Positions 1-5,128 of a DNA stretch of 5,128 bases are shown piece by piece (within the stretch, counting starts at the first letter, position 1; every line of letters begins with the position of its first letter). A program made the translations under genes and the position numbers. Source of the stretch: Thermoanaerobaculia bacterium. GTDB taxonomy: Bacteria > Acidobacteriota > Thermoanaerobaculia > Multivoradales > UBA5704. The notes beneath the pieces are model-generated. The model was given only the letters and a program-made list of their open reading frames with translations, was not told where the DNA came from and searched no databases. The stretch is taken from positions 1-5,128 of the forward strand of contig JASLEW010000786.1 in the NCBI GenBank assembly GCA_030150965.1, in the 5' to 3' direction.

Positions 1-285
1 CTGGTCAACGAGGTCGTCGAGCATGTCGCCTCGGGGCTCCCGGTCACCCGGCGCTGGGACGTGACGCACGGCGAGCCGTCCCTGCTGGTCGAGGCGCCGC
101 CCGACATCGGCGCGATCAAGCAGGCCGACATCGGGCTCGCGCGCTCGTGGCTGTACGCTTTCCGGGAGATCTTTCCGCACTACTTTGCCGGCGGCTACCA
201 GGTCACCGGCTTCGGGCCGCTGCGCCACCAGCCGCGCCGCCGCGCCTATCTCCTGCAGCGCGACGCCGGGATCGCCGCCACATGA
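1..285 (+). CDS. GNAT-family acetyltransferase, C-terminal part (5' end outside window)
   Basis: The frame is open from the first base and ends with TGA at 283-285, leaving 94 residues of a C-terminus. What is visible resembles the tail of the predicted GNAT acyltransferases of the COG3375 type. An E-x-P-x-D-I segment is followed by a K-x-x-D-x-x-L-A-x-x-W stretch, then R-E-x-F-x-x-x-F-x-x-G-Y-x-V-T-G-F, and the protein closes with a Y-L-L strand. Members of this group transfer an acyl group from acyl-CoA to an amine, and some act as N-succinyltransferases on amino acids beside N-succinylamino acid racemase. The acyl-CoA-binding core lies upstream of the window, so neither substrate nor activity can be judged here. 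The stop overlaps the next start as ATGA, so the gene is probably translationally coupled to the aldehyde dehydrogenase. The family call rests on this tail only and was made from memory of the family pattern. Confidence 0.72.
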   Translation: MVNEVVEHVASGLPVTRRWDVTHGEPSLLVEAPPDIGAIKQADIGLARSWLYAFREIFPHYFAGGYQVTGFGPLRHQPRRRAYLLQRDAGIAAT

Positions 286-1577
286 GCGGCCACCGCCGCC
301 GCGCGCCGGGCGCGATGCCTCCGGAGGCGATCGATCACGCGGCGCTGGCGTGGCGCGGCGCCTGCCTGGAGGCGCTCGCCGCGGCGCTCGCCGCCCGGCG
401 CGACCAGCTGACCGAAGGGCTCATCCGCCACTGCCGCAAGCTCCGCCGCGTCGCCGCCGCCGAGGTGGAGCTGGCGCTGCGGCGGCTGGGCGCGTTCGGC
501 GAGGTCGCGGCCCTCCTCGCGGACGGGCGCGCGCCGCTCGGCACCGTGGCCATCGTGCTGCCGGGCAACGTCGGCCTGGCCAACCCGGTGGCCACCATCG
601 GCACCGCCTTCCTCGCCGGCAACCGCGTGCTGGCGCGCTTTCCGCGCGCGCTGCGGGCGTGGGCGGCGGAGCTGGCGCCGCTGTTCACCACGCACCTGCC
701 CGGCGTCCAATTCGATTCCCGTGGCGGCCCCGAGTTCCTGCACGCCGTGCTGGCGGACCCCGCGGTCGCCGCGGTGATGGTGTTCGGCGACGACCGCTGG
801 GCGGCGGCGTATGAGCCGGCGGTGCGCGCGGCGCGGAAGAAATTGATCTTCGAGGGGCCGGGCAAGGACCCGTTCCTGGTGCTGCCCGGGGCCGATCTGG
901 CGCGCGCCGCCGCCGACGCGGTGCGCGGCGCCTTCTACAACGCCGGCCAGGCCTGCACCTCGCCCGAGCGCTTCTACGTGCACACCGCCCTGGCCGCCGA
1001 GTTCACCGAGCGGGTGGTGGAGCTGACCCGCCGCGAGGCGGTGGGCGAGCCGGAGAGCGCCGAGGCCACCGTCGGGCCGATCAGCAGCCGCCGGGTCGCC
1101 TGGCGCATCGGCGAGCAGCTGGCGGACGCGCGGCGCCGCGGCGCCCGGCTGCCGATCGGCGGCCGGCTGCACGCCACGGTGCTGGCCGACGGCGGCGCCG
1201 TCACCTACGTCGAGCCGACGGTCGTGACCGGCGCCAGCGCCGCCATGCTACTCATGCAGGACGAGACGTTCGGGCCGATCCTCCCGATTCAAGAGGTGGC
1301 CGACGAGCCGGCGGCGCTCGACCTGGCCGGCGCCTCGCGCTACGGCCTGGCGGCGAGCGTCTACGGCGGCGGCGGCGAGGCCGCGGCGGCCCTCGCGGCC
1401 AGCCACGGCCAGGTGTTCCGCGACGAGATCTGGCTCGACCACGGCGGCCGCCACCTGCACGCCCCCTACGGCGGCCGCAAGCGCTCGGGATGGGTGTGGG
1501 AGTGGCGGGACGGCCGCCTCGTCCACCGCGAGGGGGCACGGATCAACGCCATCGAGCTCAGCCGCGCCGTGTCATGA
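282..1577 (+). CDS. NAD(P)-dependent aldehyde dehydrogenase family protein, short N-terminus
   Basis: A 431-residue enzyme of the aldehyde dehydrogenase superfamily, expected to oxidise an aldehyde to an acid (or act on an acyl-CoA) in the cytoplasm. Visible landmarks are the oxyanion Asn96 in P-G-N, the general-base Glu191 in F-E-G-P-G-K-D-P, the nucleophile Cys225 in N-A-G-Q-A-C-T-S-P-E-R, Glu328 in D-E-T-F-G-P, and the C-terminal P-Y-G-G-R-K-R-S-G. The 34-residue Glu-Cys spacing equals that of human ALDH2 (268/302). Oddities: about 70 residues fewer precede the Asn than in ALDH2, the cofactor-binding F-T-G-S loop reads F-G-D-D (168-171), and the usual cofactor-contacting Lys region has Arg119. 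The ATG at 282 was chosen because it makes an ATGA overlap with the upstream stop; an in-frame ATG at 315 is possible, while ATG 147 would overlap the previous gene by 139 bases. No strong ribosome binding site precedes 282, consistent with coupled translation. Substrate unknown. Confidence 0.9.
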   Translation: MSGHRRRAPGAMPPEAIDHAALAWRGACLEALAAALAARRDQLTEGLIRHCRKLRRVAAAEVELALRRLGAFGEVAALLADGRAPLGTVAIVLPGNVGLANPVATIGTAFLAGNRVLARFPRALRAWAAELAPLFTTHLPGVQFDSRGGPEFLHAVLADPAVAAVMVFGDDRWAAAYEPAVRAARKKLIFEGPGKDPFLVLPGADLARAAADAVRGAFYNAGQACTSPERFYVHTALAAEFTERVVELTRREAVGEPESAEATVGPISSRRVAWRIGEQLADARRRGARLPIGGRLHATVLADGGAVTYVEPTVVTGASAAMLLMQDETFGPILPIQEVADEPAALDLAGASRYGLAASVYGGGGEAAAALAASHGQVFRDEIWLDHGGRHLHAPYGGRKRSGWVWEWRDGRLVHREGARINAIELSRAVS

Positions 1578-1581
1578 ACCC

Positions 1582-1608
1582 GGTGCGCCGGCCCGCCGCC
1601 GGTGCGCC
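1582..1608 (+). promoter_or_regulatory. Intercistronic RNA hairpin, 11-bp stem with 5-base loop
   Basis: Bases 1582-1592 pair with 1598-1608 around the loop CCGCC. Nine pairs are Watson-Crick and two are G-U wobbles (1584/1606 and 1587/1603), so the stem is unbroken only in the plus-strand RNA. The same sequence also reads as a 10-bp direct repeat, CCGGTGCGCC, at 1580-1589 and 1599-1608. It begins five bases after the aldehyde dehydrogenase stop and ends five bases before the ribosome binding site of the hydrolase gene. No T-run follows, so it is not a standard intrinsic terminator. A role in mRNA stability, attenuation or modulating downstream translation is inferred. GC-rich DNA produces such stems fairly often by chance. 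Confidence 0.45.
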
Positions 1609-1613
1609 CGCAC

Positions 1614-1619
1614 AGGGAG
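1614..1619 (+). promoter_or_regulatory. Ribosome binding site for the M24 hydrolase gene
   Basis: AGGGAG lies six bases upstream of ATG 1626. It decides the start: an in-frame GTG at 1602 lies upstream of this site and inside the 1582-1608 hairpin, so it is less likely to be used. Confidence 0.8.
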
Positions 1620-1625
1620 CCGCCG

Positions 1626-2792
1626 ATGCGTGACAACCCCAACCTGCCGTTTGCCCTCGCCGAGTACCAGCAACGGATCGCCCGGGTGCAGCAGAACCTG
1701 GCGGCGCGCGGCATCGACGCCTGCCTGATCAGCATCCCGGAGAACATCTATTACCTGACCGGTTTCACCAGCACCGGTTACTACATGTATCAGACGCTGA
1801 TCCTGCCGGCCGCGGGCGAGCCGATGTTCGTCACCTACCTGGAGGAGAAGATCAACATCGTCCGCCGCTCGTGGATGGACCGCTTCCTCACCTACTCGGT
1901 GATCGAGGATCCGGTGGCGGTGACGGTGGCGGCGGTGCGCGAGATGGGGCTCGAGGACCGGGTGCTGGCGATCGAGGAGAGCGGGTTCTTCTTCCCCATC
2001 CGCACCTACAAGCGCCTGCTCGAGCTGCTGCCGCGCGCCTCGTGGACCGACGGCAGCGGCGCCGTCGAGCAGGTGCGCCTGGTCAAGAGCGCGGCCGAGA
2101 TCGCCTACATCCGCCAGGGGGCGCGGGCGGCGATGGCGGGCATGCAGGCGGCGCTCGCCGCGGTCGAGCGCGGCCGGACCGAGAACGATCTCGCCGCCGA
2201 GGTCTACCGCGCCACCCTGCAGCACGGCAGCGAGTACCCGGGCAGCCCGCCCTACGTGGTGTCGGGCGAGCGCTCGGGGCTGCCGCACGGCACCTGGGAG
2301 GGGCGGGTGCTGCGCGACGGCGACATCGTCTTCCTCGAGCACTCCGGCTGCATCAAGCGCTACAGCGCGGCGATGATGCGCACCGCCTTCCTCGGCACGC
2401 CCCCCGACGTGGTGCGGCGCACCGCCGACATCATCCTGGCCGGCCTCGCCAAGGCGATCGCCGCCATCCGCCCCGGCGTCACCTCCGGCGAGGTGGACGC
2501 CGCCTGCCGCGACACCATCCGCGGCGCCGGCTTTGCCGACTACACCCACGAGACCGGCTACTCGATCGGCGTCTGCTACCCGCCGGGATGGAACGAGAGC
2601 CACATCATGAACCTCCATCCCGGCGACGACACGCTGCTGGTGCCGAACATGGTGTTCCACCTGGTGCCGTCGCTGATCATTCCCGAGATGAACGGCCACG
2701 TCGGCTTCTCCGACACCGTGGTGGTGACCGAGAGCGGCTGCGAGGTGCTCACCAACACCGCGGTCGAAAGGCGGCTGTATGTTGTCAACTGA
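1626..2792 (+). CDS. M24-fold hydrolase, creatinase / ectoine hydrolase (DoeA/EutD) type, metal ligands absent
   Basis: A 388-residue cytoplasmic protein with a Creatinase_N domain (about 10-140) and a pita-bread M24 domain (about 148-380), the usual length for this group. The fold is clear from H221, the G-D-I-V-F-L-E-H-S-G strand (232-241), R-Y-S-A-A-M-M-R-T (245-253), G-Y-S-I-G (311-315) and the C-terminal D-T-V-V-V-T-E-S-G. The five positions that bind two metals in Xaa-Pro peptidases read Glu238, Ala249, Tyr312, Val347 and Ser362, so a metallopeptidase is unlikely. Creatinase and ectoine hydrolase are known metal-free members that cleave C-N bonds in small molecules. The Y-S-I-G-x-x-Y-P-P-G-W stretch points more to the ectoine hydrolase side. 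H221 aligns, in my remembered alignment, with the creatinase base His232, whereas creatinase Glu262 is Met251 here, arguing against true creatinase. Start set by the ribosome binding site at 1614. The 3' end overlaps the aminotransferase by 14 bases. Exact substrate unknown. Confidence 0.88.
   Translation: MRDNPNLPFALAEYQQRIARVQQNLAARGIDACLISIPENIYYLTGFTSTGYYMYQTLILPAAGEPMFVTYLEEKINIVRRSWMDRFLTYSVIEDPVAVTVAAVREMGLEDRVLAIEESGFFFPIRTYKRLLELLPRASWTDGSGAVEQVRLVKSAAEIAYIRQGARAAMAGMQAALAAVERGRTENDLAAEVYRATLQHGSEYPGSPPYVVSGERSGLPHGTWEGRVLRDGDIVFLEHSGCIKRYSAAMMRTAFLGTPPDVVRRTADIILAGLAKAIAAIRPGVTSGEVDAACRDTIRGAGFADYTHETGYSIGVCYPPGWNESHIMNLHPGDDTLLVPNMVFHLVPSLIIPEMNGHVGFSDTVVVTESGCEVLTNTAVERRLYVVN
2767..2771 (+). 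promoter_or_regulatory. Ribosome binding site for the aminotransferase gene, inside the upstream coding region
   Basis: AAAGG, continuing into CGG, lies seven bases upstream of ATG 2779 and within the last codons of the M24 hydrolase. It supports ATG 2779 as the start despite the 14-base gene overlap and suggests coupled translation of the two proteins. Confidence 0.65.
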
Positions 2793-4131
2793 CCTGGCGC
2801 CGGCGCTGGCGATCCGCGGCGGCAGGCCGGCCGTGGCGGCGGGTGCGATCGTCGAGCGCTGGCCGCTGGTCACCGACGAGGACGTCGCGGCGGTCGCCGC
2901 CACGCTGCGCTCGGACAAGCTCTCGTGGATGAACAACGAGGCGGTGCCGCGGCTCGAGCGGCAGTGGGCCGACTACGTGGGGGCGCGGTACTGCATCGCC
3001 TTCAACAGCGGCACCGCGGCGCTGCACGCGGCGGTGGCGGCGAGCGGCGTCGAGCCGGGCGACGAGGTGGTGGTGCCGGCGCTCACCTTCCTCGCCTCGG
3101 CGTCGGCGGTGATCCATCACCAGGGGCTGCCGGTGTTCGTCGATATCGACCCGGAGACCTACACCCTCGACCCGGCGCAACTCGAAGAGCAGATCACCCC
3201 GCGCACCCGCGCCGTGGTGGCGGTGCATCTGCACGGGCTGCCGGCCGACCTCGATCCGATCCTGGCCATCGCCCACCGCCACGGCGTCAAGGTGATCGAG
3301 GACACGGCGCAGGCGCCGGGCGCGCTGTACAAGGGGCGGCGGGTCGGCGCCATCGGCGACCTCGGCGCCTACAGCATCATGGCCGGCAAAAACCTGCCCA
3401 CCGCCGGCGAAGGGGGGCTGCTCACCACCGACGATCCGGCGCTGCGCGATCACGCCGACATGGTGAAGATGTTCGGCGAGCGCGTGGGGCCCGACGGCGA
3501 GCGCGAGTACAACGCCCTCACCATGGGCTGGAACTACCGCTTCAGCGCCATCCTCGCCGCCTTCACCTCGAGCCAGCTGGCGCGGCTCGACGCCCACACC
3601 GCGGCGGTGCAGGAGGGGGCGGAGTACCTGGCGGCGGGCATGGCCGAGATCCCCGGCCTGGTGCCGCCGCGGGTGCCCGCGGGGCGCACCCACGTCTATC
3701 ACCACTTCCGTTTCCGCGTCGATCCGCGGGCGGCCGGCATCGATCTTTCCACCGGCCGGATGCGCAAGGCGGTGCAGGACCTGATGGCCGCCGAGGGCGT
3801 GCCGCTGATCGAGTACCAGAACCGGCCGGTGCCCGGGCAGCTCCTGTTCCAGGAGCGGCGCGGCTACGGCCGCGGCTGCCCGTGGAGCTGCGGCCATGCC
3901 GGGCGCGAGATCCGCTACCGCATCGAGGACTATCCGCGGACCCTCGACGTCATCCGCGGCACGCTGCTCATCGGCCACCGCCTGTGCATGGCGAGCTTCC
4001 TCGAGCGCTCGAACCTCGACCTCTACCTGGCGGCCTTTCACAAGGTTTTCTCCCACCGCGGCGAGCTGCTCGCCCACGGGCGCGCCCTCGATTACCGCGA
4101 GCCCTGGGAGCAGTCCGCGCGGCTGTGGTAG
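2779..4131 (+). CDS. DegT/DnrJ/EryC1-family PLP-dependent aminotransferase (sugar or cyclitol type)
   Basis: A 450-residue fold-type I PLP enzyme, expected to transfer an amino group (usually from Glu or Gln) onto a ketone of a sugar, sugar nucleotide, cyclitol or aminoshikimate-type intermediate. Visible signatures are the phosphate-binding S-G-T-A at 77-80, the T-F at 103-104, V-H-L-H-G at 149-153, the pyridine-nitrogen Asp175 in I-E-D-T-A-Q-A-P-G, and the PLP-binding Lys204 in A-G-K-N-L followed by G-E-G-G. The G-W-N-Y-R-F-S segment (250-256) and Q-L-A-R-L-D (266-271) are also family hallmarks. The N-terminal A-I-R-G-G-R-P opening recalls AHBA synthase and scyllo-inosose aminotransferases, but this does not fix the substrate. 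It is 50-80 residues longer than most members; the excess is at the C-terminus, with a C-P-W-S-C motif at 367-371. The split transketolase genes directly downstream support a sugar or aminoshikimate role. Family certain, substrate not. Confidence 0.95.
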   Translation: MLSTDLAPALAIRGGRPAVAAGAIVERWPLVTDEDVAAVAATLRSDKLSWMNNEAVPRLERQWADYVGARYCIAFNSGTAALHAAVAASGVEPGDEVVVPALTFLASASAVIHHQGLPVFVDIDPETYTLDPAQLEEQITPRTRAVVAVHLHGLPADLDPILAIAHRHGVKVIEDTAQAPGALYKGRRVGAIGDLGAYSIMAGKNLPTAGEGGLLTTDDPALRDHADMVKMFGERVGPDGEREYNALTMGWNYRFSAILAAFTSSQLARLDAHTAAVQEGAEYLAAGMAEIPGLVPPRVPAGRTHVYHHFRFRVDPRAAGIDLSTGRMRKAVQDLMAAEGVPLIEYQNRPVPGQLLFQERRGYGRGCPWSCGHAGREIRYRIEDYPRTLDVIRGTLLIGHRLCMASFLERSNLDLYLAAFHKVFSHRGELLAHGRALDYREPWEQSARLW

Positions 4132-4163
4132 GGCCGCGTTCCATCCTTCGCCCGCTCGACCAG

Positions 4164-4168
4164 AGGAG
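4164..4168 (+). promoter_or_regulatory. Ribosome binding site for the transketolase N-terminal subunit
   Basis: A full AGGAG, within AGAGGAGA, lies eight bases upstream of ATG 4177. It sits in the 45-base gap after the aminotransferase stop and fixes the start. It is the strongest such site in the window, suggesting independent high-level initiation rather than coupling alone. Confidence 0.85.
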
Positions 4169-4176
4169 ACCGCGGC

Positions 4177-5058
4177 ATGGTCCTATCCCCCGTTACGGCG
4201 CCGCCGCCGACCGGCCGGCGCCCCGAGTCCCTGACCGAGATCGCCCACACCCTGCGCCGCCACGTGGTGCACATGGCGGCCGATTCGCCGGGAGCGCATG
4301 TCGGCGGCTCGATGTCGGCGGTCGAGATCCTGACCGTGCTCCTCTTCGACGGCGTGCTGCGGGTCGATCCCGCGCGGCCGAAGATGGAGGGGCGCGACTA
4401 CCTGATCTTCAGCAAGGGGCACGCCTCGGCCGCGCTCTACGCGGCGCTCGCCGAGCGCGGCTTCTTCCCGGTCGCGGAGCTCGCGACCTACAAGCAGATG
4501 GGAAGCCGCCTGGCCGGCCATTCGCTCAAGAGCATCCCCGGCGTCGAGCTGGCCACCGGCTCGCTCGGCCACGGGCTGGCGGTGGGCAACGGCATCGCGC
4601 TCGACGCCAAGCACGACCGGCTGGCCTTCCGCGTGTTCGTGGTGCTCGGCGACGGCGAGTGCCAGGAGGGGTCGGTGTGGGAGGCGGCGATGACCGCGGC
4701 GCACTACCGGCTCGACAACGTGGTGGCGATCGTCGACCGCAACGGCGTGCAGGAGGACGGCCCGACCGAGGAGATCATGGCGCTCGAGCCGTTCGCCGCC
4801 AAGTGGCGCGCCTTCAACTGGGAGGTGCGCGAGGTGGACGGCCACGACCTCGCGGCGCTGTCTCAGGCCCTGCACGAGGTGCCGTTCGCTCCCGGGCGGC
4901 CGTCGCTGCTGCTCGCCAACACGGTCAAGGGCAAGGGCGTCTCGTTTGCCGAGAACACCAACGCCTGGCACTACGGCAAGCTCTCCGCCGAGCTCAGGGC
5001 GCGGGCGCTGGCCGACCTCGACGAGGCGCTCGCCAGGGCGCCGGGGGGGCGGCCGTGA
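4177..5058 (+). CDS. Transketolase, N-terminal (thiamine diphosphate-binding) subunit
   Basis: A 293-residue protein corresponding to the first half of a full-length transketolase; the length is typical of the split, two-gene form. Transketolase moves a two-carbon ketol unit from a ketose to an aldose and needs thiamine diphosphate and Mg2+. Visible residues are H41 in A-H-V-G-G-S-M-S, H82 in S-K-G-H-A-S-A-A-L-Y, H132 in G-S-L-G-H-G-L, and the cofactor motif G-D-G-E at 158-161 closed by N189 in V-D-R-N-G. The K-G-K-G-V-S-F segment near the C-terminus is also standard. The catalytic Glu and the rest of the active site should be on the C-terminal subunit, whose gene appears to start at the overlapping GTG 5055. 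The position behind a DegT aminotransferase suggests a dedicated rather than housekeeping enzyme. A G7 run lies six bases before the stop. A 1-deoxyxylulose-5-phosphate synthase is unlikely because that enzyme is a single long chain. Confidence 0.94.
   Translation: MVLSPVTAPPPTGRRPESLTEIAHTLRRHVVHMAADSPGAHVGGSMSAVEILTVLLFDGVLRVDPARPKMEGRDYLIFSKGHASAALYAALAERGFFPVAELATYKQMGSRLAGHSLKSIPGVELATGSLGHGLAVGNGIALDAKHDRLAFRVFVVLGDGECQEGSVWEAAMTAAHYRLDNVVAIVDRNGVQEDGPTEEIMALEPFAAKWRAFNWEVREVDGHDLAALSQALHEVPFAPGRPSLLLANTVKGKGVSFAENTNAWHYGKLSAELRARALADLDEALARAPGGRP
5043..5049 (+). other. G_GGG_GGG heptamer at the transketolase subunit junction
   Basis: Seven consecutive G bases fall in the phase X_XXY_YYZ relative to the transketolase N-terminal frame (codons CCG GGG GGG), six bases before its TGA. 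A -1 shift here would bypass the stop and continue in the frame of GTG 5055, joining the two subunits in one chain. The pattern and phase are seen directly; function is unproven. An all-G heptamer is not a well-established efficient slippery site, and the run may be chance in GC-rich DNA or a place where sequencing length errors occur. Confidence 0.3.
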
Positions 5059-5128
5059 GCGGCGCCGCGGTGACCGACCTGAGCGTGTCCGGCGTGACGG
5101 CGGCGGCCGGGGCGGCGGCGGGCATGGC
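5055..5128 (+). CDS. Probable transketolase C-terminal subunit, first codons only (3' end outside window)
   Basis: A frame opens at GTG 5055, overlapping the previous TGA as GTGA, and stays open to the window edge (24 complete codons). The position directly after the transketolase N-terminal subunit makes the pyrimidine-binding/C-terminal subunit the expected product, but no conserved motif lies in the visible part. The first residues are a low-complexity run rich in Ala, Gly, Val and Ser, which is unusual for the start of this subunit. An in-frame ATG at 5124 could instead be the true start; it has only a GGGGCGG-type run upstream and no clear ribosome binding site. The call is made from context. 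Confidence 0.6.
   Translation, partial: MSGAAVTDLSVSGVTAAAGAAAGM

Noticed and set aside
147..281. Upstream extension of the aldehyde dehydrogenase to ATG 147
   Set aside because: It would overlap the GNAT gene by 139 bases and adds an Arg/Pro-rich stretch unlike any aldehyde dehydrogenase N-terminus; the ATGA overlap at 282 is the natural start.
318..327. Perfect palindrome CCTCCGGAGG containing a GGAGG ribosome-binding-like core
   Set aside because: It lies inside the aldehyde dehydrogenase coding region and no in-frame ATG, GTG or TTG follows at a suitable distance; codons Pro-Pro-Glu-Ala explain it.
185..814. Alternative plus-strand open frames, including 185-814, 1871-2932 and 3896-4234
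   Set aside because: Their translations are Arg/Gly/Ala/Pro-rich and motif-free, and they overlap well-supported genes in another frame.
1578..1613. Intrinsic terminator after the aldehyde dehydrogenase
   Set aside because: A good stem is present but no T-run follows it; the next bases are CGCACAGGGAG leading into a ribosome binding site.
1626..2792. Annotation as a Xaa-Pro aminopeptidase or prolidase
   Set aside because: The overall family match would suggest it, but the metal-binding residues needed for that activity are all absent.
1572..2936. Very long open frames on the minus strand across the hydrolase and aminotransferase genes, and similar ones at 246-1172, 2785-4077 and 4183-4971
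   Set aside because: They are antisense shadows typical of GC-rich coding DNA: their translations are compositionally skewed (His, Arg, Gly, Ala-rich) without recognisable motifs, while the plus strand encodes clear enzyme families at the same places.
2779..4131. Specific naming as AHBA synthase or scyllo-inosose aminotransferase
   Set aside because: The N-terminal opening and core motifs are shared by many DegT enzymes, and the visible neighbours include no other gene diagnostic of either pathway.
4133..4176. GCCGCG / CGCGGC inverted repeat flanking the transketolase ribosome binding site
   Set aside because: Only six pairs closing a 32-base loop, which is weak and expected by chance in DNA this GC-rich.

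Overview
The window is an interior slice of one tightly packed, plus-strand bacterial operon. By eye the DNA is about 70-75% GC, with G/C at nearly every third codon position, Ala/Arg/Gly-rich proteins and AGGAG-type ribosome binding sites. This fits a high-GC bacterium (an actinomycete, myxobacterium-like lineage, high-GC proteobacterium or an uncultivated lineage of similar composition). The sequence does not allow a finer assignment. No tRNA, rRNA, CRISPR array, insertion sequence or attachment site was seen, and no promoter or intrinsic terminator; the longest non-coding gap is 48 bases.

Layout, left to right: (1) the last 94 codons of a GNAT-type acetyltransferase (1-285); (2) a compact NAD(P)-dependent aldehyde dehydrogenase (282-1577, ATGA overlap with gene 1); (3) a 48-base gap holding an 11-bp RNA hairpin and a strong ribosome binding site; (4) an M24-fold hydrolase of the creatinase/ectoine hydrolase type (1626-2792) that lacks all five usual metal ligands; (5) a DegT/DnrJ/EryC1 PLP-dependent aminotransferase (2779-4131, 14-base overlap with gene 4); (6) a 45-base gap with a ribosome binding site; (7) the N-terminal, thiamine-diphosphate-binding subunit of a split transketolase (4177-5058); (8) the first codons of a further gene (5055-5128, GTGA overlap), presumably the C-terminal transketolase subunit.

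How the genes may work together is inference. The DegT aminotransferase and split transketolase together suggest amination of a sugar or cyclitol ketone and two-carbon ketol transfer, a pairing also known from 3-amino-5-hydroxybenzoate-type (rifamycin-like) aminoshikimate clusters. The GNAT enzyme, aldehyde dehydrogenase and amide-type hydrolase suggest that an amine is acylated, an aldehyde oxidised and an amide or cyclic amidine bond opened, somewhat like the ectoine degradation genes (hydrolase, aldehyde dehydrogenase, aminotransferase). I do not recognise the combination as a named pathway. Points most worth checking are the gene set itself, the metal-ligand-free M24 protein, and an in-phase G_GGG_GGG heptamer at the transketolase subunit junction, where a -1 shift would fuse the two subunits.
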